Notes: generated by a model from the letters alone, not told the origin. A stretch of DNA of 64,000 nucleotides from Salvelinus alpinus (GCF_045679555.1 NC_092120.1:13257805-13321804); one strand, 5' to 3'. Counted from the stretch's first letter, positions 1-13,537 are shown. Program-made: numbers and translations.

Positions 1-383
1 TTGCATACCGCCCAGACAGATCTACAGACAATGCAATCTCAATTGCACTTGTAGGTGAAAAATTCATGACCGTGCTTGATTTTCCAGAATCCAGACTGAC
101 CACCTTGATGTATTGAGACAGAAAACATAGCGCTAACAAATAAGACATGTGTAAGCAGAATATAGGCTGAGCTCAGTTAAATGGAAAGAGCTGGATAAAC
201 AGAGTTAAACATTGGACTGCAGTAAAAACACAATTTAGGCAGAATCCATAAGAATGTACAGACTGGGTCAACATGAAGTTAATCACCAGACATGTAAAAC
301 AGAACGTAAGCAGAAAATGTAACAAGGAACCCATGGTTATACTAATCAAGGATCATTAGAAAAGCACTTATACTGGGAACATA
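1..383. other. Flanking non-coding DNA, nothing recognised
   Basis: AT-rich sequence without a convincing exon, repeat family or RNA gene. It lies beyond the 3' end of mtmr11 and stops at the TA target site of the Tc1 fragment at 384. Confidence 0.4.
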
Positions 384-951
384 CACTGCTCAAAAAAATA
401 AGGGGAACACTTAAACAACACAATGTAACTCCAAGTCAATCACACTTCTGTGAAATCAAACTGTCCACTTAGGACGCAACACTGATTGACAATAAATTTC
501 ACATGCTGTTGTGCAAATGGAATAGACAAAAGGTGGAAATTATAGGCAATTAGCAAGACACCCCCAATAAAGGAGTGGTTCTGCAGGTGGTGACCACAGA
601 CCACTTCTCAGTTCCTATGCTTCCTGGCTGATGTTTTGGTCACTTTTGAATGCTGGCGGTGCTTTCACTCTAGTGGTAGCATGAGACGGAGTCTACAACC
701 CACACAAGTGGCTCAGGTAGTGCAGCTCATCCAGGATGGCACATCAATGCGAGCTGTGGCAAGAAGGTTTGTTGTGTCTGTCAGCGTAGTGTCCAGAGCA
801 TGGAGGCGCTACCAGGAGACAGGCCAGTACATCAGGAGACGTGGAGGAGGCCGTAGGAGGGCAACAACCCAGCAGCAGGACCGCTACCTCCGCCTTTGTG
901 CAAGGAGGAGCACTGCCAGAGCCCTGCAAAATGACCTCCAGCACCTCCACC
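384..951 (+). mobile_element. Tc1/mariner element, 5' half only
   Basis: Begins with a TA followed by the terminal-repeat start CACTGCTCAAAAAAATAA, a common fish Tc1 family end. From about 681 it encodes the N-terminal paired-like DNA-binding part of a Tc1 transposase ([12 protein letters not shown]...; a helix-turn-helix and a basic RRRGGGRRR linker) for about 90 residues. Homology then stops abruptly at the LINE-tail sequence. No catalytic domain and no 3' terminal repeat remain, so it is a dead fragment. Confidence 0.8.
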
Positions 952-1080
952 TTATTCCATTATCTACTGTATATTACTTTCATTGCATTGTTGGAAAGAG
1001 CTCTCAAGGTAAGAATTTAACTGTACTGTTTTCCACCTGTTGTATCCTGTGCACGTGGCGAATAAACTTTGAAACTTGAA
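952..1080 (+). repeat. LINE 3'-tail fragment
   Basis: Contains the tail common to fish LINEs and their partner SINEs: a GGTAAGAATTT-ACTGTACTGTT-like block, CACCTGTTGTATCC, then GCACGTGGCGAATAAACTTTGA. It directly follows the truncated Tc1 fragment, so two repeats are joined here. Family assignment is from memory of the tail motif only. Confidence 0.5.
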
Positions 1081-3001
1081 AGCAACGATTTTATGAACTT
1101 ATAATAGTTTATTAATCAGGATCCTAACATGCTGATACAAAAAATATGTACATCTGGCAAATCATTGTGTCATTCGTACCAAAACATTTAAATATATAAT
1201 GGTGTATAGACATAGGAAGTGGGGTTGCATGCTGAAAGGGACTTTTCATTTTCTCTTTGTATAGTCAATGCCATTAGGGAATGTGATGACCTTGTTTTTT
1301 CCATGGAAGACGAGACCAAAAGTACTGGCATCAAATCCAAAAACTCAAACAACCTGATATTCAGTAACTGATATCAGTGTGCTGTGATATTCAACAATGA
1401 ATATTTACAGCCATTGAATAATTCAAAATGCTCTCGTACTGAGGCACAGGAATGACTCTAGGTAAAACAGACCAATGTAAGTCACATACATTACCACCTT
1501 CAGCCTTTATATTTCATAAACATAATGAGACATTTCAGTGAGAAATACATTGTATGCCAGCCAGAAACCTTTTCATCCTATGTTACACAATACAAGTACT
1601 TCTCTGCATGGAAATGCTAGTTTTGTATAAACATACACTATATGGAAATCATGCCAATGTATTTGCTGCTTAATATCCACATCATGCAAACAACAACGAT
1701 CTGTCTGGACTGAGTGGCCCAGTCCCAATACCTCACTGGGCTTTGAATGAAATGACGCATTTAGAAGTCCTTGACCTGAATGCTAGCTAAATACGAAACT
1801 AGCAGTCAGGACAAGTAATGAAGAAATACACTATTGAAAAAAAAAGTTGCTTACCTTAAAGCTACATCTAGAAGTACCAAATAAAAGTAAACTATAAATA
1901 TGAACCATCAGAACGTATAGTTTGCACAATGACAACATAAGGGGGAAAAACTAATCTTGGTCACGATCACTTAAAAATGTATCGTTACAATTTCTGAAAT
2001 TCATACGCAACCAAAGTTGGTCAATAATACTTAGAACTCTCAATAGAGATGCACAGACCATAGAAATAATAGCACTTTTACCTCAATCATGCACACTTAC
2101 AGCAATATTAACTGACCATGGCCATATTCTGAAAAACAGGTTTATGATACAGAGTCATACAACTCAGCTTATGCCTCTCATTGTTCACTACTAGCATGCA
2201 TGCAAGTATAAAGATATGGGAACAGCACCAAAATAGCTCCAGTGCCCAAATTTGCTGGACAAAATGCCTGGAGTTAAAACTGCATGTTTTTTGTGACGCC
2301 AATGTCTCTCCCTAGTGTTTACTTGGTGAACAGCTCTATGTATTTTTCCTCTCAAGGCTGAGTTGGTTTTGGAATTGGAGGTTATAGTCACTCAAAAGGA
2401 CTAAGAGACCGAGTCAGGACAACAGTCCTATTATAGACGTCTGGTCAAGAATGAAGGTTGTCACTCAAATCATGATTCTAAAGACAGCTGATGTCTTATC
2501 AATAGAAGTATTTGATTCCATATTTCAGCCAACAGCTCATTATTTGTGCCCTTATGTCATTAGCTTATCAATCATCATCAGCCCTTATTCATTTTGGGAA
2601 TTAGCTTGCTGCTTTTAGAAACACCAATACGTTCTCAGGGAATGCAGACCAGAACCTTCAGTTTGGGTGTCATATTCAGTAAAACAGACAATTTGTTACA
2701 AGTTAAACAATCTTTCAGAAACATTTCAAATACTATTTGTGCTTTGCACTGCTCAATGCATTATTACTGCAGTTTAGACTCTCATCCCTGCTCAGTACAT
2801 GACTCTCCTCGTCTTTTTATTGCCTCAAAGCCACTCAAACAGGCCTTGACAGGAAAATCACATCTGGTTCCACCCAGAGATCAGGTGTCAGGGAAGGAAA
2901 TAGAGTCTTGGAGAGTGTGTATAGGTGATCTCATTCTAGAGTTCAGAGCCAGGGGGAACAGTTTGTACCATTTGTGCTAACTGACAGGTGACACCCAGAG
3001 C
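1081..3001 (-). other. mtmr11 3' UTR and downstream flank
   Basis: No coding signal. Read on the minus strand it follows the mtmr11 stop codon. A candidate AATAAA poly(A) signal lies at 2816-2821, about 180 bases past the stop; another lies near 1109. I cannot tell which is used. Confidence 0.4.
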
Positions 3002-3424
3002 TCAGGAACCCAGTGAAGGACCGTTGCTCTTGGGCAGCTTGGCATTATTATTGGGCGCGGGTAAGTAACGCTGGTCTGGACGGGACTCTGAAGAGGATGG
3101 GTGGCCAAATAGGAATGTGTGCTTGCTGCTGTCTCTGTGGCCAGGTTTAGAACGAGCTGGAGGAACCCTGGATTGGAGGTTCGAGATAGGGGGCGTGGTT
3201 CTGGAGGCAACCGGCCCAGGGGGTCTGGAGGCTGGGAAGAGGAAGGTGCTATTGTTGGTGTTCTGGTTGAGGTTGGAGTCTGTCCGACGGGTCTCCTGTG
3301 TCTTTGCTGGGACTGTGTTAGTGGGGCTGGAGGCCAGCGTCAGCTTGTCTCTGAGCTGCTGGACCTCCCAGGCTAGCTGTTCCACTGGGTGCTGGGTGGA
3401 CAGGGAGATGGGGTGGGAGAAAGC
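3002..3424 (-). CDS. mtmr11: mtmr11 exon 16, C-terminus
   Basis: Encodes 140 residues: a short predicted coiled coil ([17 protein letters not shown]) followed by a Ser/Thr/Pro/Asn-rich disordered tail ending NGPSLGS and TGA at 3004-3002. A coiled coil after the fold is usual in myotubularins and mediates pairing. Acceptor TGTCCTCAG|GCT in phase 0. Confidence 0.88.
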   Translation of the reverse strand, partial: AFSHPISLSTQHPVEQLAWEVQQLRDKLTLASSPTNTVPAKTQETRRTDSNLNQNTNNSTFLFPASRPPGPVASRTTPPISNLQSRVPPARSKPGHRDSSKHTFLFGHPSSSESRPDQRYLPAPNNNAKLPKSNGPSLGS

Positions 3425-6400
3425 CTGAGGACACAACATGGCCAGGGTTTCTGTTAGTTTATAACACCATCATGACTACAGCCATCCATGAGCAACTAAT
3501 TGTAGTTTCTGATGTGACCAGCAAAAATTAGAAGCTTGTCCAGTACAACGTTGCACTATTCAGTTTAATAAAAATATGAATTTCAACTTCTTACTACCTT
3601 TTTTATGCAATACCTCTAGTTGAAATCCTTTTTCAGTTACCGAGTTCAAAGTTAATTTTGATCACCCACCCACATACCAGTAGAGTAGGCTATTATAAAC
3701 ATCCCCATGTTTACAGTGTTTTAGGCTCTGTATAGTAGTGAGAATGATAATCCTTCCCTATATACCTGAGCATGAAGAGCCCCGCGGAGGTAGCAGTCCC
3801 TCCACACACCTACGCAGGGCCCCAGGAGCAGGGGCAGCAGAGGCTCGTATGAGTCCAGGGGCCCCTGGAGACCGGATGTGGTGGTGGTGTGGCCCTGAGG
3901 GAGCTCTGTGAGGGCCCAGGCCTTCAGAAGCCTCTCCAGGCCCGGAAGGTTCTCTGAGGAGGACCCCCCTCTCCGGTGGCTCTTCCGGTAGACGCCTGAG
4001 CCCCCTCCGCTGCGCCAGGGCAGGAGGTTAGCAGAGCAGGAGAAGGAGCCCCTGGAGAGCAGGAACACAGAGCCTGGTGCGCTGTCACTCAGCTGAGAGA
4101 GGGATGGAGAGAAGAGAGATTAATATGTTTGAATATCCCTTTTGTGCCTCAAGCATATTGCAATACTGAGACCTACCACACGGAGATGCAGTGGGCCTGT
4201 GTTCATCCCTCATCATGGTCGTTAATATTTAGTAAGTGTATTTATGTGTGTGTGAGCGGGGTGGCTTTTGTAAGACAGGAGCTCATTGAAATAGCATTTG
4301 AATTACTAAGTACCCTAACATGAATGATCAAATGCACGATTTGCATTTATATAGTGCTTTTCACACTCCTTGCGCCTGACTGTATCCCCCATAATATCAT
4401 CCTCTCACTCCTACCCTGTGTGCCTCGGGGTGGGTGTTGAGGTTGCCATTGAGTAGGGGCTGTGGCAGGGTGAGCGGCGGCACTGGCTGGGTGAAATGTT
4501 CCCGTCTCTGGCTGCTGTACTGCAGAGCCCAGTCCCACACAGGGGGCAGAGGGGGGTCTGAGGGGTCCGGGAAGGAGCCCCTGGGTACCAGGTCTCTCCA
4601 GCCGTTCACTGGAGTGTAACTCTGGGATAGGTTCTGGGAGAGAGAGGAAGGGATGGAGGAAGAAGAGGTGAGAGAACAGTGATTCGTCTGATTCAATCTG
4701 AGCTCATTCAAAAGTTATCGTTGAAGACAATATGAGCTGATGCATGTGTGGGATTAAAAATGACGTGGACTCGCCTCGCAAATCAACCGCTTTAATCTAA
4801 GATGGTTTATAGAATTTACGACTGTCAAACTTTGATACAGGTATTTCCAACATTTTCCATGTTAGCCTACAGTAGCATACCTACAGTGCATCTTATCTAG
4901 TACTACAGCTTCAGCATTAGCAGTGGTGTTGCTGAACATTGGCCTACCTGTGAACGTTTGCACCTCTCCCTGTGGCAGTTGGCCAGGAAGCTGCTGAAGA
5001 GGGGCAGGTGGAAGCTGTCATGGAGGGCCAGCAGGAAGTCCGCTGTCAGCTGGAAGCGGCACGGGTACTGGACCCACAGCTGCCACACACAGTCCAGGAA
5101 GAGCAGGAACACTGGCGCCTAGTGGGGAGAAAAACACAGGGTTATTAAGAAAGATGGGAGAAAGATCCCCAAAGACATATGACTGGCATTAAACACTGTG
5201 TCCTAATGCAAATAGTTTCCTTTCCTTGCCTTTTCCCCCCATGACCACTGACAGGTGAGTTTACTGATAGGTGGCAGCTTATCCTCTCACCTCTTCCTTA
5301 TCGCTGTCCCTGTGGTAGTTGATGCGGCTGAGGAAGCGGTGTCCAGCCATCACCCACTCCTTCTGCACCAGACCCTGGAAGCCCACCCTGGTCCTGCAGT
5401 GGGGGTCACACATCACCTGGACCAGACTGGACACCACACAGGTCATGTCCCGGTCCTCCGCCTCTGCGTACAACAGGAGGAAATAGACCATCAATAATCA
5501 ATTATAATTGAATACAGTAACAGTATGCATATTCAAGGCTCAGAGGATAAGAGACGTGTCCTTGAGTTTATCATCTACCCCAAACACACACAAAATAAAA
5601 GATTTGAGAAGGGTAATGCCTTGTATTAAAAGAACAACACAACATGACAATCCAAATGCCACAGTCTCACATCAGCCCTTTCATTCTGACAAAAAGTGCC
5701 CCCCTCTGTGGACTTGAATAGAACTTCTCCCGAATCCCCACATCTGGTTGGCAGGTTTTTTCTAACCACAGGCAGTAGGGAGTGTTGGCTGGGCCTGTCT
5801 GAAAATGCCATTGGGTCATTTCTCCAGTCATTTACTTGTGTTTAGGACACAGTCAGCTCTGTGGTTTTAGGGGGGTGATATACAACCCTCTTCTCCAAAA
5901 AGCCCACTTGAAACTGGCCAGGCAACACAACTCATACGGAGGAGGGAAAATCACAGAGCAGTAGCAGCCATTGTTCATGTGACACAGATTTCTGTTGACA
6001 TTTCGGTCTGTGGTAGCTACCTTAGGCATCAACAGACTAGGACTGACTCTCACAGACCAATTATATGTGTCAGTACATGGAGTCATGTAATAATAATGTA
6101 TGAACATAGTTGTATTTAGTCAAGAACGTCTGTAGCTTTGCCATAAGACTGTTCTCCCCATAATAGACCGTAATATTACACTTATCTCTCCAAGGCCGTG
6201 GTCTCCAGCCTGGGTGCCAGACTATTTATGTTCAACATCGCTAGTTCGCTACATCCTTGCCTTGTGTGGCAAGACAACCACAAGCTGGCTAAAACAGAAA
6301 CAGACAGACTGGCACCCATTTTGAACTTCCAACACACTACAGTAAACTTCCACAACTAAGTGAGCCAGTCATCATGACAATATAGTACACTATCATAACA

Positions 6401-9400
6401 CAATCTCATCAGACACAATAGACTACCACCTGCTGTATTAGCTGTGGTGTAAAGTACTTAAGTAAAAATACTTTTAAGTACTACTTAAGTAGTTTTTGGG
6501 GGTACATTTAAAACCAAATACTTTTCAACTTTTACTCAAGTAGTATTTTACTGGGTGACTTTTACTTTTACTTGAGTCATTTCCTTTTAAGGTGTCTTTA
6601 CTTTTACTCAAGTTGGAAAATTGGGTCATTTTCCACCACTGTGTATTGGTGTCCAAGTAGAGTAGTGCTTCTACAGTAGGAGTCTCCTTCAGGGTAAGCC
6701 CTAACGCCGCTTTAATGAGGGACGCAGCGTGAATAATAAATGAACGGATTGAATATTCGGTGCTGCTTGGCCCTCGTCATGTGACTCACCTTGCAGCACC
6801 ACGGTCAGGTGACCTCCGCGGAGCAGGCAGGCCACCTCAGCAGCTTTCCTCAGACAGCACCTGGGGAGGGAGCAGAGCAGCATGCTAATCAGGCTAATGC
6901 TATGCTACTGGCACAGTTCTAGCTCGTTTCAGCACATAGACGCTTCAACATCCATGTGTGTAAGCCTGTAAAAATGCTATGCACTAGGTCTTGGTCTACT
7001 GTGTAGGAATAGCAGGCTCACACACGTGTTGAATATATGAGAGCTACATTCAACATCCATGTGTGTGGGACTATTATAGCCTCATGCTAAAGGTATGTTC
7101 TGTAACAGTATGTTGGAGCATTCCAAATCTGCTTACATCTAATGTAACACAGTAAAGCCACATATTCAGCCAGGGATAGGCTAATGTGCTATAATGGTAC
7201 ATTCATACTACATCAACATTGCGCTACAGGCTATTCACTATCATTGCTAGGTAGACATAAACAAATCGACCAAATCAATGTAGGCCCAGCACATTTATTA
7301 CAGATGATTTATTGCTTTGATGAGAAGCCAATCAGGACCTCTCACCTGGTGTAGTCCAGCCAATGGGTGCTCTCCAGCGTAGACAGCCATTTGTCATCTG
7401 GCACAGACACAGATGTGGAAATGTCTGTGGACCAACACAGAAGACAAAGAAACCTTGTTCATGTTTTTGTCGAAGGAGCCTTATTGTACATAAATTAGAG
7501 TGGGGATTTGACAAGTTTTAAGATATACTATTGCACCTGAAATCTTTAAATAAGATCCATAGCTCTACATATCAAATTAGTTTGGTTGTAAATAAATATC
7601 TTCTGAAAACATATTGTTTTAGTCTTAAAAAAAGATTTCACAATTGTTAAGGTAGTTGAAGTATGACATGATGAGTGAGGCCCATAGATTTGTGTGGTTG
7701 TTGTCGATCCACAATAAACCAAAAAATGTGAGCATTGTGTTGGCAATGTGTGAGCCATGGGAGTCAGTGACCTGTGGTGTGCCCTGCCCTGTCCCTGTGA
7801 ACTCCACATCAGCACAACAGAGAGGGTGTTGTCTAGGAAACTAGTTGTCTCCTAGTCTAGGAAACAGTCTCTCAAAGATTTTTTGACATCTCACAGCATT
7901 AGAGGAAGAAGCGTCAGGAAGAACACGCCACCATCACATGGTGCTCACATATCGTAAAATATGAGTAGTGTACGCCAGGCATGGAAAAAGTACCCAATTT
8001 TCATACTTGTAAAGTAAAGATACCTTCAAAGAAAATGGCTCCAGTAAAAGTGAAAGTCCCCCAGTAAAATACTGCTTGAGTAAAAGTCTAAAAGCATTTG
8101 GTTTGAAATGTACTTAAGGTATCGAAGGTAAAATTATACATTATACATTAAACATTTCTTATATTAAGCAAACCAGACAACATAATTACATTTTTTATTT
8201 ACGGATAGCTAGGGATTTGCGTTTAGTGAGTCTGCCAGATCAGAGGCAGTAGAGATGACCAGGGATGTTCTCTTGATAAGTGCGAGAATTAGACAATTTT
8301 CCTGTCCTCTTAAGCATTCAAAATGTAATGAGTACTTTTGGGTGTCAGGGAAAATGTAAGGAGTAAAAAGTACATTCTTTTATTTAGGAATGTAGTGGAG
8401 TAAAAGTAAAAGTTGTCAAAAATATAAATAGTAACTACTTAAGTAGTCCTTTAAAGTATTTTTACTTAAGTACTTTACACCACTGGTGTACACTTATACA
8501 TTGATTTATTGGGGATTTTGTCTTGAATCCAAATCCGTAATTTCAGGAGGTAAATTGGTGTCTGGGGTCTTGTCATCTGGATGTGATCTCTACTAGCCTA
8601 CCATCTCTGTCTCAGTAGCATTGTAATGGGAAGCACATGGAAATAGATTAACACCACTTTATGTCCTCTATAAAATCTGCATGCCCACTGTCCCTCAGGG
8701 CGAGTGCTCCTCCATAGATGCAGCGTAAAATCTGTGCTAAAGCAAATTCATTTGTCAACAAATAAAAAAGACGGCACGGGAGAGGCAAGGGGAGGGCTTG
8801 CCAATGAAACTGGCAACCCCACTCAAATGTCACTGGTTACAGGCTATCATGTGAAACGGAAACAGAATATACTCCTATGTTTAAATGCACTGTAGCAACA
8901 TTTTGACCAACATCTTATCCAATGTGGGTCTTTGTTAGATACATTAAAACACGGACTAATACACTTGACTTTCCAAAAGGTGCAGAAGGTTTGTACTGAC
9001 CTCCCAGACACAGAGCCCGTAGGCGGGTGTGTGCCAGCTGTATGTCTGTAGGTGAAGGCATCTCGTCTCCCAGCTCCACCACTACACATAGAGACTGGCC
9101 CCCAAACAGGATCAACTCCAGGTTCCTACAGTAACACCCCACAGGACAGACAGACAGGGAGCCCTTAGCATTATTCTCTGTGATTAGACATGTCACATTC
9201 CATTACTTTGTAACCATAGCCCAGGGCTAGTAAACGGTCTTTGCCCCAGGCTAAGCGCTGTCTCAGACATGCACAAGTAATAGCATTTCACAAAAGCCTG
9301 CTAACCTGTCCCATCTCAAGAATGGCCGGGTAACATGTACATGATTACAGGTTAGTTTTGACTTAAACATTCTGCTGTGAAGCAATAGCCTTTGCCATAA

Positions 9401-12400
9401 AAGCAATCAACAACAGTATGACTATGTTTATCTCTCTCTATCTTCCTCTGTCTCTCTCTCACACACACACACACAAACATGCACACACACCTGATGTCAT
9501 CCTTCTCATGGTAGATGTTGTTCTGGAAGCTGGCCATCCGTAGCAGGTCACTGCCCCGAGGATGTCGCCAACACCAGCGCTGGACGACAACAGTCACACA
9601 GATTTAGACACAACGTGGTCTCAATAGTAATGGTTTTTGGATATGTTCTGAAATCCCTGGATGAGTTCTTAGTGACCAGGGCATGAGATTTTAACTGAGT
9701 TTTCTGACCTGACTGATATTGAGGGGTCATATGATGAATGGTAAAGTTCTACTTACAGGAATGACTGATATTGATGAGTGGTAAAGTTCTACTTACAGGA
9801 ATGACTGATATTGGTGAGTGGTAGAGTTCTACTTACAGGAATGACTGATATTGATGAGTGGTAAAGTTCTACTTACAGGAATGACTGATATTGGTGAGTG
9901 GTAAAGTTCTACTTACAGGAATGACTGATATTGGTGAGTGGTAAAGTTCTACTTACAGGAATGACTGATATTGGTGAGTGGTAAAGTTCTACTTACAGGA
10001 ATGCGTCCCTCGTTGAAGTGGGCAAAGGTCTTCTTCAGCTCAGTGTCTAGAACTTTCTGAGGGACCACGTTGAACTTGGGCAGACTGACATGAAATAGGA
10101 TAAAATGACATTAACCATTGCAAGTTTAATGGGCATTTGGGTTAGGACACTGACTTTACACCAGGTGCACAGTGTGCGCAGGCTTCTGTTCCAACCCAAC
10201 ACTAACAGGACCAGAGTGGGAAACTATATAATATATTTTATATTTTCCACTAATGAAGTTCCAAACAGGTTAACCACCAGGAAAGTTTCAGATGGTGTGT
10301 GTATAGGCTACCTGGTGGACATCTCAAAGCGGTCATTGACAGAGCTGACCCTCCAGCCACAGGCCCCGGTCCTCTCCAGCTCCTGCTCCCAGTCCGAAGA
10401 ACTATCAAACCAGTTCATGTGGGAGTCACGCCTACGGTTGCTCAAGAACTGCTTCATCTCTGGGGGGAAGAGAGAGGCGGTGGTGGAGAGATTTAGCTTT
10501 CCTTGAGAAAAGCCACACTGAAACATTGGTTATGCTGATTTGATGTGTATCACCATTAATTTAAAAAGTTATATCACACTTAAAGCTGCATTATGTAACT
10601 TTTTAGGCAACCTGACCAAATTCACATGGAAATGTGTGTTATAGATCTGTCATTCTCATTAAAAGCAAGTCTAACAAACGGTATATCTGTTTTATGTATG
10701 CTATTTCTATGGTGTCCGATCTTAAGTTTAGTTTTTGTGTCTTTTACTTTCGGTTTTGTACACCAGCTTCAAACAGCTGAAAATACTATATTTTTGCTTA
10801 TGGAAAATATATTTCACAGCGGTTTACATGGTACAATATTTTCTACACTATACTTGCTTGTTTTGTCAGTACTGGCAGCTTCATTAAATACTACCCGCAA
10901 AACACCAGTCTCAACGTTAACAGTGAAGAGGCGACTCAGGGATGCTTGCCTTCTAGGCAGAGTTCCTCTGTCCAGTGTCTGTGTTCTTTTGTTCATCTTA
11001 ATCTTTTCTTTTTATTGGCTAGTCTGAGATATGGCTTTTTCTTTGCAACTCGGCCCTAGAAGGCCAGCATCCCGGAGTCTCCTCTTCACTGTTGACGTTG
11101 AGACTGGTGATTTGCGGGTACTATTTAATGGAGCTGCCAGTTGAGGACTTGTGAGGCGTCTGTTTCTCAAACTAGACACTCTAATGTACTTGTCCTCTTT
11201 CTCACTTGTGCACCGGGGTCTCCCACTCCTCTTTCTATTATGGTTAGAGCCAGTTTGCGCTGTTCTGTGAAGGGAGTAGTACACAGCGTTGTACGAGATC
11301 TTCAGTTTCTTGGCAATTTCTCGCATGGAATATCATTCATTTCTCAGAACTAGAATAAACTGACAAGTTTCAGAAGAAATGTCTTTGTTTCTGGCCATTT
11401 TGAGCCTGTAATCGAACCCACAAATGCTGATGCTCCAGATACTCAACTAGTCTAAAGAAGGCCAGTTTTATTGCTTCTTTAATAGTTTTCAGCTGTGCTA
11501 ACATAATTGCAAAAGGGTTTTCTAATGATCAATTAGCCTTTTAAAGTGATGAACTTGGATTAGCTAACATAACATGCCATTGGAACACAAGAGTGATGGT
11601 TGCTGATAATGGGCCTCTGTACATCTATGGTAGATATTCCATAAAAAAATCTGCCGTTTCCAGGTACCATAGTCATTTACAACATGAACAATGTCTACAC
11701 TGTATTTCTGATCAATTTGATGTTATTTTAAATGGACAAAAAATTAGCTTTTCTTTCAAAAGCAAGGACATTTCTAAGTGACCCCAAACTTTTGAACGGT
11801 AGTGTATATATATATATTTAAAAATATATATATTTTATGACATAAAGGTCCAACCTTTATACCATTTAATACCAAAAAAATACAGTAATACAGTTTCTAA
11901 CTTGTCTGTCTAACAAACCCCTCTAATGCTTTCAATATGTGAAGAGCTTCAGTGCACTGTATTAAAAACAGTATGTTCTTTATTTTGGGGGGGGGGGGGG
12001 TCTTTGAGAGCCAAAGAGAATACCTGTAAGCTTGAGATCTTATCAAGCGCCTGCATGCAATAGCAATGATTTCCAGCCTCATAACCCTTAAGACAAAAAC
12101 AGATGTGTGTGTGTGTGTGTGTGTGTGTATTTGTTTGTGTGTGGATGTATGAATGACTCATAATGAAACGATTCCAAGTATTCGTATGACCTTTAAAATA
12201 CTTTAGTTCTTTGTACTCAGAATGTACTCTCGTCAATGTGACTATTTTAATAAAGTATTCCAGCGTGCGTGTGACTCACCAACACTCCCCAGAGCTGCAT
12301 TCTGGAAGGAGAGGACAGTCCCTGGCTTCAGAGGCTGGTAGGTCTTGGCAATGGTGTACGTTATCTGAGGAGGAGGAACAAGACTCAGTCTGCTGATCAG

Positions 12401-13503
12401 CATGACAAAGTGCATCAGCTTTGAACATGGAGGGAAACCCTGTATGCATGATCACAATGACCTACAAGACACATCCGTTTCTCTACTCACAGGGTACATG
12501 CTGCATAATAGCCATTTGAAACTCAAATCACAACCGTCTGAAGTAAACCTTCGAATAAGGAGACGCTGGGCATGCTACATGGTAATTATTATATAGGTGC
12601 TAAATATGCTTTGAATGTAATTTTGTAATTAATCACAAGGACTCAGTATACTAAAATATACACACACTTGCTGACAGAATACAGTGAATTTGGAAAGTAT
12701 TCAGACCCCTTGACTTTTCCACATTTTGTTACGTTACAGGTTTATTTTAAAATTGATTAAATTAAATGTTTTCCTCATCAATCTACACACACTACCCCAT
12801 AATAAAAGGCAAATGTATATATAAACAACTAAATAAAAACGTATTTACATAAGTATTCAGACCCTTTGCTATGAGACTCGAAGTTGAGCTCAGGTGCATC
12901 AGGTTTCTATTGATCATCCTCGAGATGTTTCTACCACTTCATTGGAATCCACCTGTGGTAAATTCAATTGATTGGACATGATTTGGAAAGGCACACACTT
13001 GTCTATATAAGGTCCCACAGTTGACAGTGCATGTCAGAGAAAAAACCAAGCCATGAGGTCGAAGGAGTTGCCCGAGGAGCTCTGAGACAGGATTGTGTCG
13101 AGGCACAGATCTGGGGAAGGGTACCAAAATATTTCTGCAGCATTGAAGGTCCCCAAGAACACAGTGGCCTCCATCATTCTTAAATGGAAAAAGTTTGGAA
13201 CCACCAAGACTCTTCATAGAGTCATTGGCCAGCAGCATACCACCCTGCATACCACTGCTGGCTTGCTTCTGAAGCTAAGCAGGGTTGGTCCTGGTCAGTC
13301 CCTGGATGGGAGACCAGGTGCTGCTGGAAGTGGTGTTGGAGGGCCAATAGGAGGCACTCTTTCCTCTGGTCTAAACAAAGATCCCAATGCCCCAGGGCAG
13401 TGATTGGGGACACTGCTCTGTGTAGGGTGCCGTCTTTCGGATGGGACGTTAAACGGGTGTCCTGACTCTCTGAGGTCATTAAAGATCCCATGGCACTTAT
13501 CGT

Positions 13504-13537
<34 letters not shown>

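Noticed and set aside
3117..3428. Antisense ORFs opposite mtmr11 exon 16
   Set aside because: Mirror frames of the true exon with no homology.
6442..6641. miRNA-like hairpin
   Set aside because: The palindromic character comes from MITE ends with an 8-base target duplication; no evidence for processing.
9733..10003. Could be a CRISPR-like direct-repeat array
   Set aside because: Units are head-to-tail with no variable spacers, the genome is a vertebrate, and the unit derives from an exon-intron boundary.
10626..11027. 133-residue plus-strand ORF
   Set aside because: It crosses a dispersed repeat and the inverted piece of a Tc1 element; chance reading frame.
13222..13330. 5S rRNA gene
   Set aside because: Only parts of the 5S sequence remain and it continues into a SINE body with a tail and target duplication.
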